From Novosphingobium ovatum (lineage in GTDB: Bacteria > Pseudomonadota > Alphaproteobacteria > Sphingomonadales > Sphingomonadaceae), in NCBI RefSeq assembly GCF_009909235.1, contig NZ_JAAAPO010000002.1:310001-374000 (forward strand): a stretch of 64,000 bases of DNA, given 5' to 3'. Below, piece by piece: positions 24,165-33,079 of this stretch. The notes beneath the pieces are model-generated. The model made no database searches, was not told where the DNA came from, and was given only the letters and a program-made list of their open reading frames with translations. Made by a program: the position numbers and the translations under genes. The stretch's first letter is position 1, and every line of letters starts with the position of its first letter.

Positions 24165-25016
24165 ATGACCGAACAGAAGATCGAACGCGCCGAAGAAGAT
24201 ACCGTTTCCGTCAAGATCGAGAACCGGATCGCGTGGGTCAGCTATAACCGCCCTGAAAAGCGCAACTGCATGAGCCCCAAGCTGAACCGCCAGATGCTGA
24301 AGGTCATCGAGGAACTGGAATTCCGCGATGATGTGGGCGTGCTGGTGCTGACCGGTGAGGGCGAAGCCTTCTCGGCCGGTATGGACCTGAAGGAATATTT
24401 CCGCGAAAACGAAGCCAAGGGCCTGTGGGCCACGCGCAAGGCCCAGCGTGAAGCCTATGGCTGGTGGGAACGCCTGCGCTGGTATGAAAAGCCGACCATC
24501 GGCATGATCAACGGCTGGTGCTTTGGCGGCGCCTATGGCCCGCTGTACGCGGTGGACATCGCCGTGGCCTCGGATGACGCGCAGTTCGGCCTCTCGGAAA
24601 TCAACTGGGGCATCCTGCCCGGCGGCGGCGCGTCCAAGGTGGCGCAGGAACTGATGCCGCTGCGCAAGGCGATGTACCACGCCATGATGGGCGAAAACCT
24701 GACCGGCAAGCAGGCCGAGGCGCAGGGTCTGGTGACCGAATCGGTCCCCGCCGACCAGCTCAAGGCCCGCGTCACCGCCATCGCCGAAGCGCTGCTGAAG
24801 AAGGACGCCAACGCCCTGCGCGCCACCAAGTGGGCGATGCGCCGCATGGTCGAGATGACCTATGAAAACGCCGAGGACTATCTGATCCGCGCGCAGGAAG
24901 CGCTGAACGGCTTTGGCGGTCTGGAAGCCCGCAAGGAAGCCACCAAGCAGTTCCTGGACGAAAAGACCTTCAAGCCGGGTCTGGGCACCTTCGACATCAC
25001 CAAGATCAAGAAGTAA
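24165..25016 (+). CDS. ferB: Feruloyl-CoA hydratase/lyase (hydroxycinnamoyl-CoA hydratase-aldolase)
   Basis: Crotonase-fold enzyme that hydrates feruloyl-, caffeoyl- or p-coumaroyl-CoA and cleaves it to the hydroxybenzaldehyde and acetyl-CoA. The 283-residue protein shows 'SYNRPEKRNCMSPKLNRQM', the CoA-binding oxyanion segments 'GEAFSAGMDLKEYF' and 'GWCFGGAYGPL', and 'FGLSEINWGILPGG', whose Glu145 aligns with the catalytic Glu143 of Pseudomonas HCHL. The length is typical. ATG 24165 has GGAAGAGG upstream. It is followed 36 bases later by ferA, and together they turn ferulate into vanillin and p-coumarate into 4-hydroxybenzaldehyde. Confidence 0.9.
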   Translation: MTEQKIERAEEDTVSVKIENRIAWVSYNRPEKRNCMSPKLNRQMLKVIEELEFRDDVGVLVLTGEGEAFSAGMDLKEYFRENEAKGLWATRKAQREAYGWWERLRWYEKPTIGMINGWCFGGAYGPLYAVDIAVASDDAQFGLSEINWGILPGGGASKVAQELMPLRKAMYHAMMGENLTGKQAEAQGLVTESVPADQLKARVTAIAEALLKKDANALRATKWAMRRMVEMTYENAEDYLIRAQEALNGFGGLEARKEATKQFLDEKTFKPGLGTFDITKIKK

Positions 25017-25052
25017 GCCTAAAAGCCAAAGCGTTAGAGAGAGGGCAGACAA

Positions 25053-27164
25053 ATGGCCAATCTGAGCCACGCCATGATCGCTCGCCTGTTGCAGCCCAAG
25101 TCGGTTGCGGTGGTGGGCGCCAGTGACAAGCCGGGGGCGCTGGGCGCCACCCTGATCAGCAACCTTGATCGCGCGGGGTTCGCGGGCGAGATCTATCCGA
25201 TCAACCCCAACCGCGAAAAGATCGGGGCGCGGCCTTGTCTGCCCTCTGTTGACGCATTGCCTGATGGCGTGGACGTGGCCGTGCTGGCCATTCCGCGCGT
25301 CGGCGTGCTGGACGCAGTGCGTGGCCTTGCCGCGCGTGGCGTTGGCAGCGCCATCATCTTCTCGGCCGGTTTTGCCGAGGATGGTGAGGCGGGCATGGCC
25401 GAACAGGCTGAAATCGCCCGCATCGCCGCCGAGGCGGGCATGGTGATCGAAGGCCCGAACTGTCTGGGCATGGTCAACCATGTCCATGGCGTGCCGCTGA
25501 CCTTTGTTGAAACGGCGATCATTCCGCCCGCTGGGCGCCGCGCTTTGTCGGTGGTGTCGCAGTCGGGCGCGATGGCGGCGGTGCTGTGCACCACGCTGCT
25601 GGCGCGCGATCTGGCCTGTTCCTATTCGGTCAGCACCGGCAACGAGGCGGCCAGCGGCGTTGAGGATTACATTGACTGGCTGGTTGATGATGCCGACACG
25701 CAGGTCATCGCCATGATCGTCGAGCAGTTCCGCAAGCCCGCGCGCTTTATCGCCGCGGCCGAACGCGCGCGCGCGGCGGGTAAGCCGATCGTGTTGCTGC
25801 ACCCCGGCAAGTCGTCGGCGGCGCGGGAATCGGCGGCCACCCACACCGGCGCGATGGCGGGCGATTACAGCCTGATGCGTGCCAAGGTGGCCCGCACCGG
25901 CGTGATCTTTGCCGAAACGTTGCAGGAATTGGGCGACATTGCCGAGATCCTGATCCGTTGCCAGCCGCTGACCAACAATTCGGCCGCCGTTCTGGGCGAA
26001 TCCGGCGCGTTCAAGGCGCTGACGCTGGATCTGGCCGAGGAACTGGACCTGCCGCTGGCCCCCCTGCATGACGAGGACAGCCCGGCGCTGCGCGCGGCGT
26101 TGCCGCCTTTCGTGCCGGTGTCGAACCCGCTGGACATCACCGCGCAGGGCCTGTCGCAGCCGGTGATCTATACCCAGACGCTGACCGCGCTGCTGGAGGA
26201 TGACCGCGTGGGCGCGGTGGTGGCTGGCATCATTCAGTGCGATCCCGTCACCGCCGACATCAAGGTGCCTGCGATCGTCGCCGCCGTCGATGGTCAGAGC
26301 GTGACCAAGCCGTTGATCTTTGCCGGTTTGGACGAGGGCGCCGACATGCCCGCGCATTACATCGCCGCGCTGCGCGAGCGGAACATCCCGTGGTTCCCCA
26401 CCACCGAGCGCGCCTTCCGTGCGGTCGCCGCGCTGGGCAAGCGGGCCGATCTGGACCTGACCAATGCCGCGCCCGCGCCGGTTTCGGTCGCGGGGCTGGC
26501 CGCCGAACATGGCGTGATCCCCGAATATCGTTGCAAGCAATTGCTGGGCCCGCTGGGCATCAGCTTCCCGGCGGGGCAGTTCGCGGCGGACGCCGATGCG
26601 GCGGTGGCGGCGGCCAATGCGGTTGGCTATCCGGTGGCGATGAAGGCGCAGGCCGCCGCGCTGGGGCACAAGTCGGACGCGGGCGGCGTGTTGCTGAACC
26701 TGGGTGATGACGCGGCGGTGCGCGCGGCCTTTACCCAGATGTATGCCAATGTGGCCGCCTATGACGCGGCGATCACTCTGGACGGCGTGCTGATCGAAAA
26801 GATGGGCAAGCGTGGGGCAGAAATGATCGTCGGCGCCAAGAATGATCCCGAATGGGGCCCGGTGGTGCTGGCCGGTTTTGGCGGCGTGACGGCGGAAATT
26901 CTGGCCGACGTGGCGCTGATCACCCCCGACCTGTCCGAGGAGGCGATCATCGCCAAGCTGATGGGCCTGAAGCAGGCGGCCTTGCTGAAGGGCTATCGTG
27001 GCAGCCCGGCGCTGGACGTGCCCGCGCTGGCCAAGCTGATCCGTGGCATCAGCGCGGTGCTGCTGGCCGAGCCGAGCATTGCCGAAATGGACCTGAACCC
27101 GGTGATCCTGCATCCCATGGGCGAAGGCGTGGTGGCGCTGGACGCGCTGATGCTGGTGCAATAA
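25053..27164 (+). CDS. ferA: Feruloyl-CoA synthetase, NDP-forming acyl-CoA synthetase family
   Basis: Activates ferulate and related hydroxycinnamates to the CoA thioester. Unlike the AMP-forming enzymes of Pseudomonas, the 703-residue protein has the fused alpha-beta layout of NDP-forming synthetases: an N-terminal CoA-binding Rossmann domain ('KSVAVVGASDKPGALG'), a succinyl-CoA-ligase-like domain with the phosphorylated His in 'SAATHTGAMAGDY' near residue 267, and a C-terminal ATP-grasp domain ('GYPVAMKAQAAALGHKSDAGGV', 'GVLIEKMGKRGAEMIVG', 'EMDLNPVI'). This is the class of SYK-6 FerA. It follows ferB with a GAGAGAGG site and ends at a strong terminator. Confidence 0.88.
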   Translation: MANLSHAMIARLLQPKSVAVVGASDKPGALGATLISNLDRAGFAGEIYPINPNREKIGARPCLPSVDALPDGVDVAVLAIPRVGVLDAVRGLAARGVGSAIIFSAGFAEDGEAGMAEQAEIARIAAEAGMVIEGPNCLGMVNHVHGVPLTFVETAIIPPAGRRALSVVSQSGAMAAVLCTTLLARDLACSYSVSTGNEAASGVEDYIDWLVDDADTQVIAMIVEQFRKPARFIAAAERARAAGKPIVLLHPGKSSAARESAATHTGAMAGDYSLMRAKVARTGVIFAETLQELGDIAEILIRCQPLTNNSAAVLGESGAFKALTLDLAEELDLPLAPLHDEDSPALRAALPPFVPVSNPLDITAQGLSQPVIYTQTLTALLEDDRVGAVVAGIIQCDPVTADIKVPAIVAAVDGQSVTKPLIFAGLDEGADMPAHYIAALRERNIPWFPTTERAFRAVAALGKRADLDLTNAAPAPVSVAGLAAEHGVIPEYRCKQLLGPLGISFPAGQFAADADAAVAAANAVGYPVAMKAQAAALGHKSDAGGVLLNLGDDAAVRAAFTQMYANVAAYDAAITLDGVLIEKMGKRGAEMIVGAKNDPEWGPVVLAGFGGVTAEILADVALITPDLSEEAIIAKLMGLKQAALLKGYRGSPALDVPALAKLIRGISAVLLAEPSIAEMDLNPVILHPMGEGVVALDALMLVQ

Positions 27165-27192
27165 GTCCGAACGGGTCGCGTGGCGGCAAGAT

Positions 27193-27224
27193 GGGGGGCG
27201 GCCTTGACGGGCTGCCCCCCTTTT
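27193..27224 (+). terminator. Rho-independent terminator of ferBA
   Basis: GGGGGGCGGCC pairs with GGCTGCCCCCC (one G-T pair), six-base loop, followed directly by TTTT. It starts 28 bases after the ferA stop. Confidence 0.8.
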
Positions 27225-27234
27225 GCGTTGGGGC

Positions 27235-28098
27235 CTAATCCTCGGTCAGGGCGCTGCGTTCGGCCTGTGGGCGGCGGCCCGTCATCCGCAGGTAAAAGCG
27301 CGAGAAATAGGACGGATCGGCAAAGCCCAGTTCGGTCGAGACCTGTGCCACGGTGGCGTTGGTGTAACGCAGCAGCCGTTGTGCCTCCAGCGTACAGCGG
27401 CGGTTGATCACCTCCAGCGGGCTGCACCCCAGACGGCGGCGGCACAGCCGGCCCAGCGTGCGCTCGGTCGTGCCGATCGCATCGGCAAAGAAGGATAGCG
27501 GGCGGTGTTCCTTGAGATGGGTTTCGACCAGCAGGCGGAAATGCGCCAGCCGCCGGTCATCCTCGCTGTTGCGCGGGATCGACATGCTGCCCTGTGGCAG
27601 GGAACGCAGCAAAGCCTCGGCCAGCGCCAGTTCCAGCATGCCGCCGCCCTGCCATTCCTGCGCCAGCGACAGCATCTCCTCGGCCAGCACGCCGCAGCGC
27701 CGCGCGCTTTCGCTGTCCAGCGGGCCGTGGCCACCGGCCGACAACAGGCTGCGTAATGGATCATTCCCCCCGGTGGCGCGCGCGGCAATGTCCTGTGACA
27801 GCGTCAACACATAGCCCAGCATCCCAGGCGCAAAGCGATAGCCATGCACAGCGCCCGCCGGAATGGCGACAAAGCCGGGCTGGGGCAGGGTGAAGGACTC
27901 GCCGTCCAGCGTGACCAGCGCCTCACCGGAATGCACGATAAGTACCTGAATTCCCCGGTCATGGCGATGCGGGTTGATTTCCCAATCATGCAGTGACGAA
28001 CGCACCGCGATCGTCTCGATATGGCAAAAGCCTGCGGGATTTGGCTCTTCGCCTTCGCCGTACAGGGCGAAATTGGGGATGTGGGGCGCGTCTGTCAT
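27235..28098 (-). CDS. pobR: AraC-family activator of 4-hydroxybenzoate catabolism
   Basis: A 287-residue AraC/XylS protein. The cupin domain ('WEINPHRHDRGIQVLIVHSGEA', 'GFVAIPAGAVHGYRF') precedes two helix-turn-helix motifs ('SFFADAIGTTERTLGRLCRRRLG' and 'VAQVSTELGFADPSYFSRFYLRMTGRRP'). It is divergent from pobA, the standard arrangement in which PobR binds 4-hydroxybenzoate and activates pobA; this context gives the name. ATG 28098 has AGGA five bases upstream. The long in-frame extension antisense to pobA is not coding. Confidence 0.85.
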   Translation of the reverse strand: MTDAPHIPNFALYGEGEEPNPAGFCHIETIAVRSSLHDWEINPHRHDRGIQVLIVHSGEALVTLDGESFTLPQPGFVAIPAGAVHGYRFAPGMLGYVLTLSQDIAARATGGNDPLRSLLSAGGHGPLDSESARRCGVLAEEMLSLAQEWQGGGMLELALAEALLRSLPQGSMSIPRNSEDDRRLAHFRLLVETHLKEHRPLSFFADAIGTTERTLGRLCRRRLGCSPLEVINRRCTLEAQRLLRYTNATVAQVSTELGFADPSYFSRFYLRMTGRRPQAERSALTED

Positions 28099-28227
28099 GC
28101 TGTCCTGATAATGCCACCAGATTGACCGCCTCATCCCTTCAACCCAAGGGCAAATCCTGTCAATCCCTGCGCCACCATGGTGTGCGGACAAAATCCGCCC
28201 ACCCAGAGCCAAATGGGGAGAATTCAC

Positions 28228-29397
28228 ATGAAAACGCAGGTCGCCATCATTGGCGCCGGGCCGGCGGGTTTGCTGCTGGGCCATATGTTGCGCGCCGAAG
28301 GCGTCGATTGTGTCGTGCTGGAACGGCAGACGGGTGACTATGTGCTGGGCCGCATCCGCGCGGGCGTGCTGGAAAACATCACCGTCAACCTGATGGAGCG
28401 TCTGGGTCTGGACGCCCGCCTCAAGGCCGAGGGGCTGGTTGAGGAAGGGTTCAATCTGGCCGATGGTGAGCGGCTGATCCGTATCGATGTCGCCAACCTG
28501 ACCGGCAAAACCGTCGTGGTCTATGGCCAGACCGAGATCACCAAGGACCTGATGGACGCTGCCGCCCCGCGTGGGCTGGAGGTGATCTATGAGGCAGGCG
28601 ATGTGGCCTTGCACGATATCGAGAGCGATGCGCCCTATGTCACCTATACCAAGGACGGCGCCGCGCAGCGCATCGACGCGCGCTTTATCGTCGGCTGCGA
28701 TGGCTTCCATGGCCCCAGCCGCAAGGCGATCCCCGCCAGCGCGGCGGTGGAGTATGAGCGCGTCTATCCCTTTGGCTGGCTGGGCATTCTGGCCGATGTG
28801 CCGCCCTGCAACCACGAACTGATCTATGCCAACCACGAGCGCGGCTTTGCGCTGGCCTCGATGCGCTCGCACACCCGCAGCCGCTATTACGTCGACGTGC
28901 CCCTGACCGAAAAGGTCGAGGATTGGTCGGACGATCGCATCTGGGACGAGCTGGCGATCCGCCTTGGCCCGGATGCCGCCGCCAATATCACGCGCGGGCC
29001 CAGCATTGAAAAGTCGATCGCGCCGCTGCGCTCCTATGTGTTCGGCACGATGCGCCATGGCAGCCTGCTGCTGTGCGGGGACGCGGCCCATATCGTCCCG
29101 CCCACCGGCGCCAAGGGGCTGAATCTGGCCGCCAGCGACGTGCATTACGCCGCCGAAGCGCTGGTCGCGCATTTCAAGCGCGCCGATCAGGACGCCATCG
29201 GCCTCTATAGCGGCAAGGCGCTGGCCCGCGTGTGGAAGGGCGAACGCTTCAGCTGGTCGCTGACCAAGCTGATGCACCGCTTCCCCGAGGATGGCCCGTT
29301 CGAACGCGCGATGCAGGTGGCCGAGCTGGACTATATCGCCAGCAGCACCGCCGCGCAGACGGTGATCGCCGAAAACTACGTCGGGTTGCCGGTGTAA
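28228..29397 (+). CDS. pobA: 4-hydroxybenzoate 3-monooxygenase
   Basis: FAD-dependent hydroxylase converting 4-hydroxybenzoate, NADPH and O2 to protocatechuate. The 389-residue protein has the dinucleotide motif 'IIGAGPAGLLLG' at residue 7, the FAD/NADPH 'VGCDGFHGPSR' and 'LLCGDAAHIVPPTGAKGLNLA'. Tyr200 in 'ELIYANHERGFA' and Tyr384 in 'IAENYVGLP' align with the proton-relay Tyr201 and Tyr385 of the Pseudomonas enzyme. The C-terminus is five residues shorter. A GGGGAG site precedes the ATG at 28228. It receives 4-hydroxybenzoate from the p-coumarate branch started by ferBA. Confidence 0.93.
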   Translation: MKTQVAIIGAGPAGLLLGHMLRAEGVDCVVLERQTGDYVLGRIRAGVLENITVNLMERLGLDARLKAEGLVEEGFNLADGERLIRIDVANLTGKTVVVYGQTEITKDLMDAAAPRGLEVIYEAGDVALHDIESDAPYVTYTKDGAAQRIDARFIVGCDGFHGPSRKAIPASAAVEYERVYPFGWLGILADVPPCNHELIYANHERGFALASMRSHTRSRYYVDVPLTEKVEDWSDDRIWDELAIRLGPDAAANITRGPSIEKSIAPLRSYVFGTMRHGSLLLCGDAAHIVPPTGAKGLNLAASDVHYAAEALVAHFKRADQDAIGLYSGKALARVWKGERFSWSLTKLMHRFPEDGPFERAMQVAELDYIASSTAAQTVIAENYVGLPV

Positions 29398-29405
29398 ACA
29401 GATGG

Positions 29406-29437
29406 GGGGCGTGCCGGGCATTCCGGCGCGCCCCTTT
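29406..29437 (+). terminator. Rho-independent terminator of pobA
   Basis: GGGGCGTGCCGG pairs with CCGGCGCGCCCC (one G-T pair) across a five-base loop and is followed by TTT. It lies nine bases after the pobA stop and also serves the convergent gene end at 29446. Confidence 0.7.
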
Positions 29438-29445
29438 GGCGCGTA

Positions 29446-30321
29446 TCAGGCCAGAAAGGCCCGCAGATCGGTGACGAACCGGTCGAACTGGTCATGGTGC
29501 AGCCAGTGGCCGGCATCGGGATAGAAATGCACGTCCGCATCGCGGAAATGGGTGATCCGCCCGTCAATGCGCGGGTCCACGGCAAAGCTTTGCCCGCCGT
29601 AGAAGAACTGCACCGGACAGGTGATCGCGCCCCATAACCCGTGGATCTCCTCCTGCGGGAAATTGGCCACCGGCCAGACGTTCAGATAGGGATCGAACTT
29701 CCAGACATAGCTGCCATCCTCGTTGCGGTTGACACCGTGGATGGTCAGATGGCGCACCTGTTCCTCGGTCAACTGCGGGTTGGCGGCGCGCATCCGGTCG
29801 ATGGCGTCCTCGATCCGGGCGTAACGGCGCGGCAGGCGGCCAGCGGCGGCATGGCGCTCGGCAATCCATTGGCGGATGCGGTCGGGGTAGGGCTTGGCGT
29901 CCCGCTCGCGCGAATGCAGCGGCGATACGCCCAACCCTTCGATATTGGCCAGACGGCGCACCTTGTCCGGGTAAAGCCCGGTAAACAGCGTGGCGATATT
30001 GCCGCCCAGCGAATGGGCGCAGATCGTCACCTGATCATAGCCCAGCGTCTGGACCAGTTGCGCCATGTCGCTGACAAAGGAAAAGCTGGTGTAATGCGCA
30101 TCAGGCGACCACGCGCTGTCGCCATGGCCGCGCAGGTCGGGGCAGATGACATGCCAATCCTTGCGCAAGGCCTGCGCCACCCAGTCCCAGCTGCGGCAAT
30201 GGTCGCGCCCGCCATGTTGCAGGATCAGCGGCGGCGCATCGGGGTTGCCCCAATCGACATAATGCATCCGCAATCGTTGCGAGACAAAGCTGTGCGAGGC
30301 TGGTCCGGGAATAGAGGTCAT
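29446..30321 (-). CDS. Alpha/beta-fold hydrolase
   Basis: Cytoplasmic alpha/beta hydrolase of 291 residues. The oxyanion strand is 'LILQHGGRDHCRSWDWVA', the nucleophile elbow 'ICAHSLGGNIA' (Ser near residue 107), the probable acid in 'SFAVDPRID' and the histidine in 'PDAGHWLHHDQ'. No signal peptide is present. It is convergent with pobA, so it may be unrelated to it or may cleave an ester that feeds hydroxybenzoate; the sequence does not decide. The start at 30321 is where family similarity begins; frames upstream are antisense to nothing but lack a recognisable domain. Confidence 0.8.
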   Translation of the reverse strand: MTSIPGPASHSFVSQRLRMHYVDWGNPDAPPLILQHGGRDHCRSWDWVAQALRKDWHVICPDLRGHGDSAWSPDAHYTSFSFVSDMAQLVQTLGYDQVTICAHSLGGNIATLFTGLYPDKVRRLANIEGLGVSPLHSRERDAKPYPDRIRQWIAERHAAAGRLPRRYARIEDAIDRMRAANPQLTEEQVRHLTIHGVNRNEDGSYVWKFDPYLNVWPVANFPQEEIHGLWGAITCPVQFFYGGQSFAVDPRIDGRITHFRDADVHFYPDAGHWLHHDQFDRFVTDLRAFLA

Positions 30322-30374
30322 GGTCCCCGCGATGTGGCCCAGTGCAGCGCATCGCGTCAACCGTTGAAACGCGG

Positions 30375-31115
30375 TTACAGGCGGCGTTTCAACGTTATGC
30401 TGGCGCGCAGGCGGTTGACGGCGCTGGCGCTCGTTTCGCCCACCGGCACCGAATAATTCGTCTCGGCCGAGATTTCGCTGCGGCCCTGACGCAATTGCAG
30501 CCGGGCCATGGCGCTGGCGGTCTGGTCGGGGCGCACGGTCAGCCCGCTGGTGGAGCCCAGATCGCCGCGCGCCCGCACCCCCACCTGCAACGCGGGCAGC
30601 ACGCGCATCCATGCCGCGCTGTCATAGCGCAGCGCCATCGGCGCATCGGCGGTCAGCGATTTGCTGCCCTGCATCGTCACCACCACATCCAATGGCCCGC
30701 TGGCGTGTTGCACCTTCAGGCTGGTGTCATAGCTTTTGGCGCCCAACTGTTGGCTCAACCGCAGATCGGTGCCATCGCCCAGCCCGAATTGGCCGCTGGT
30801 CAGCCTGCGCCAGTCAAAGCCGTCATCATGCGGCGTGGGCGCGGCGCGATGGGGCGCGGTGGGCAACGCCGCGGCGCGCAGGCGGCGGCCCAGAATGGCG
30901 TCTGCCATCACCGCGCTCAGGCTTTGCTCCAGATCGTCAGGTGTGGCCGCCAGCGCCATGGCCTGCAACCCGCCCCAATCCGGCCCGATGGGGATGGTCA
31001 GCGCGGGGGGCGGAGCCTGCAAAGCCTCTGGCGCATCGGCGTCCTGCGCGCGCGCCAGCGTCGGCGCGCACAACAGCGCCAAGGCGCAAACGGCAAGGGC
31101 AGGGGCATGTCGCAT
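30375..31115 (-). CDS. Exported protein of unknown function
   Basis: A 246-residue protein not recognised. A signal peptide ('LAVCALALLCAPTLARA') is followed by an Ala/Pro-rich stretch and, in the last 130 residues, by alternating strands ('DLRLSQQLGAKSYDTSLKV', 'ALQVGVRARGDLG', 'ARLQLRQGRSEISAETNYSV', 'RLRASITLKRRL') suggesting a small beta-barrel or beta-sandwich, possibly at the outer membrane. ATG 31115 has AAGG upstream. It is divergent from trxB. Confidence 0.6.
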   Translation of the reverse strand: MRHAPALAVCALALLCAPTLARAQDADAPEALQAPPPALTIPIGPDWGGLQAMALAATPDDLEQSLSAVMADAILGRRLRAAALPTAPHRAAPTPHDDGFDWRRLTSGQFGLGDGTDLRLSQQLGAKSYDTSLKVQHASGPLDVVVTMQGSKSLTADAPMALRYDSAAWMRVLPALQVGVRARGDLGSTSGLTVRPDQTASAMARLQLRQGRSEISAETNYSVPVGETSASAVNRLRASITLKRRL

Positions 31116-31243
31116 CACGCCGCCTTTTATACCGCCGCGCGGGTGAAGGAAAACTGTATCGCCCCCAAGAGCGGGGCACCTTTCCTTTGGCGATGGCAGC
31201 GCCTATCCCGCCGGGCAACACAGGATTTGCTACAGGGATTCGC

Positions 31244-32206
31244 ATGACCACGCACACCACCCGCATGTTGATCATCGGTTCTGGCCCCGCCGGGCTGACG
31301 GCGGCGATCTATGGCGCGCGCGCCGGGTTGAACCCGATTGTCGTGCAGGGCCTGCAACCGGGCGGCCAGCTGACGATCACCACCGATGTCGAAAACTACC
31401 CCGGCTTCCGCGAGGCGGTGCAGGGCCCGTGGCTGGTGCAAGAGATGCAGGCGCAGGCCGAACATGTCGGCACGCGGATGATGTGGGACACGATCACCGA
31501 CATCGACCTGTCCGGGCCGCCGTTCCGTGCCGTTGGCGACAGCGGCGATGTGTATGAGGGCGACACGCTGGTGATCTGCACCGGCGCGCAGGCCAAATGG
31601 CTGGGCGTGGACGGAGAGCAGGCGCTGTCGGGCAAGGGCGTGTCGGCCTGCGCCACCTGTGACGGGTTCTTCTATCGCGGGAAAAAGGTGGTGGTGATCG
31701 GCGGCGGCAACACCGCGGTCGAGGAAGCGCTGTACCTGACCAACCACAGCCAGGACGTGACGCTGATCCACCGCCGCGACAGCTTGCGCGCGGAAAAGAT
31801 CCTGCAGGAACGCCTGTTCGCCCACCCCCATATCAAGGTGTTGTGGAACAAGGCGGTCGATGGTTTCGTGGGTGAGGCCGGGATTGGCGGGGCTGGCCTG
31901 ACGGGCGTCGCGCTGACCGACACCGTCACCGGCGAAAAGAGCGTCGAACCGGCACAGGGCGCCTTTGTCGCCATTGGCCACGCCCCCGCGACCGACTTGT
32001 TCAAGGGCAAGCTGGAGCTGGACGCATCGGGCTATATCGTCGTGCAGCCCGGCACGCCCAAGACTGCCATCCCCGGCGTGTTTGCCGCCGGTGACGTGAT
32101 GGACCACACCTATCGTCAGGCGGTGACGGCGGCGGGCACGGGCTGCATGGCGGCGCTGGACGCGGAACGCTTTGTCGGCGCACTGGATCACGCGCGCGGT
32201 CAATAA
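31244..32206 (+). CDS. trxB: Thioredoxin-disulfide reductase
   Basis: NADPH:thioredoxin oxidoreductase, a cytoplasmic FAD flavoprotein. The 320-residue protein has 'IIGSGPAGLTAAIYGARAG' for FAD, the redox-active Cys136-Ala-Thr-Cys139 in 'SACATCDGFFY', the NADPH motif 'VIGGGNTAVEEALYL' followed by 'HRRDSLRAE', and the C-terminal FAD motif 'GVFAAGDVMDHTYRQA'. ATG 31244 has AGGGA seven bases upstream. It is monocistronic and typical in length. Confidence 0.95.
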   Translation: MTTHTTRMLIIGSGPAGLTAAIYGARAGLNPIVVQGLQPGGQLTITTDVENYPGFREAVQGPWLVQEMQAQAEHVGTRMMWDTITDIDLSGPPFRAVGDSGDVYEGDTLVICTGAQAKWLGVDGEQALSGKGVSACATCDGFFYRGKKVVVIGGGNTAVEEALYLTNHSQDVTLIHRRDSLRAEKILQERLFAHPHIKVLWNKAVDGFVGEAGIGGAGLTGVALTDTVTGEKSVEPAQGAFVAIGHAPATDLFKGKLELDASGYIVVQPGTPKTAIPGVFAAGDVMDHTYRQAVTAAGTGCMAALDAERFVGALDHARGQ

Positions 32207-32235
32207 TCGCGCGCGCCCAATACTCTGACGCGCAA

Positions 32236-32293
32236 GGGGGCAGGCGATGATCGCCCGCCCCCCAGCGGTTCTGGCGCGCGCGTCCCGCGCCAG
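32236..32293. terminator. Two hairpins between convergent trxB and orphan gene
   Basis: GGGGGCAGGCG with CGCCCGCCCCC (32236-32262, one mismatch) and CTGGCGCG with CGCGCCAG (32271-32293) lie between the two stop codons at 32206 and 32303. Neither has a T run, so termination is likely but not certain. Confidence 0.4.
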
Positions 32294-32302
32294 TCGTCCG
32301 TA

Positions 32303-33079
32303 TCAGCCCACGGCGGTATTGATGTCGTGCTGATAATTGGCGACGTTGTTCTGGTACATCGCGATCATGCTCGGCAGCTGAAAATAGGGAATGGTCGTAT
32401 TGGCCGGGCTGAGCATGCCATTGTGCACATTGTCCAGCTCGTTCTGGTAATAGGTCAGCCAGTACTGGTTCCACGCCAGATGCGTCTGCAACGAGCAGGC
32501 GTTCCACGTCACCGTGCCCGCGCTCTGGTCCTGCACCCACAGCTTGCCATATTGGGCGCGGGGGAAATAGCGGCCGTTGGTCAGCACCCAGGAATCATCG
32601 GCGCCGGTCTGGAAATTGGCCTGATATTGCGAATCCTCGGACATGACGATCATTTGCAGCGTTTCAGCCCCCAGGAACGAGGCAATGCCTGACGGGTTCA
32701 CGCAGGCGCTCAGATCCATATGGCTGACGTTTTGCACCTGGCCATAGGGGATGGCGATCGAGGATTGCTTGAAGGCGTCGATGGCGCGCTTGATGGCCAA
32801 TTGCGTGTGATTGGCGGCCGAGCCAACGCGCCAGCCGAATTGCGCCACCGTTTTGGTAAAAGCGGCCAGATCGGCAAAGGTTTCCATCGTGGCGGGCAAG
32901 CCGTTCAGCAAACCCGACACCGCTTCGGGCAGCGCGGCCACGTCGGCCAATGCCAGCGCCAGTTCCGCGGCACTGACCAGAAAGTCGATGATTTCCCATT
33001 CGGGGGTCAATCCCACCATGACATAGGCGGTCTGGCCCATATTGTTGGCCACATTCACATTCTGAGTCAGGCTTCCCAT
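32303..33079 (-). CDS. Orphan protein of unknown function
   Basis: A 258-residue protein I do not recognise. It has no signal peptide. The N-terminus 'NVNVANNMGQTAYVMVGLTPEWEI' looks like a beta-strand start, followed by a long Ala/Leu-rich helical section (residues 38-100) and then a beta-rich half with unusual Asn, Gln, Tyr and Trp content ('NFQTGADDSWVLTNGRYFPRAQYGKLWVQDQ', here residues ~155-185). Its composition differs from the Arg/Ala-rich neighbours. ATG 33079 with AAGG eight bases upstream is convincing; the longer form from 33115 has no ribosome-binding site. It lies between trxB and the exosortase locus and is followed upstream by an AT-rich 238-base gap. Confidence 0.6.
   Translation of the reverse strand: MGSLTQNVNVANNMGQTAYVMVGLTPEWEIIDFLVSAAELALALADVAALPEAVSGLLNGLPATMETFADLAAFTKTVAQFGWRVGSAANHTQLAIKRAIDAFKQSSIAIPYGQVQNVSHMDLSACVNPSGIASFLGAETLQMIVMSEDSQYQANFQTGADDSWVLTNGRYFPRAQYGKLWVQDQSAGTVTWNACSLQTHLAWNQYWLTYYQNELDNVHNGMLSPANTTIPYFQLPSMIAMYQNNVANYQHDINTAVG

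Noticed and set aside
24045..27161. Uninterrupted 1038-codon frame on the minus strand opposite ferB and ferA
   Set aside because: His/Arg/Gly-rich translation without motifs; it is the antisense shadow of two genes with GC-rich third codon positions.
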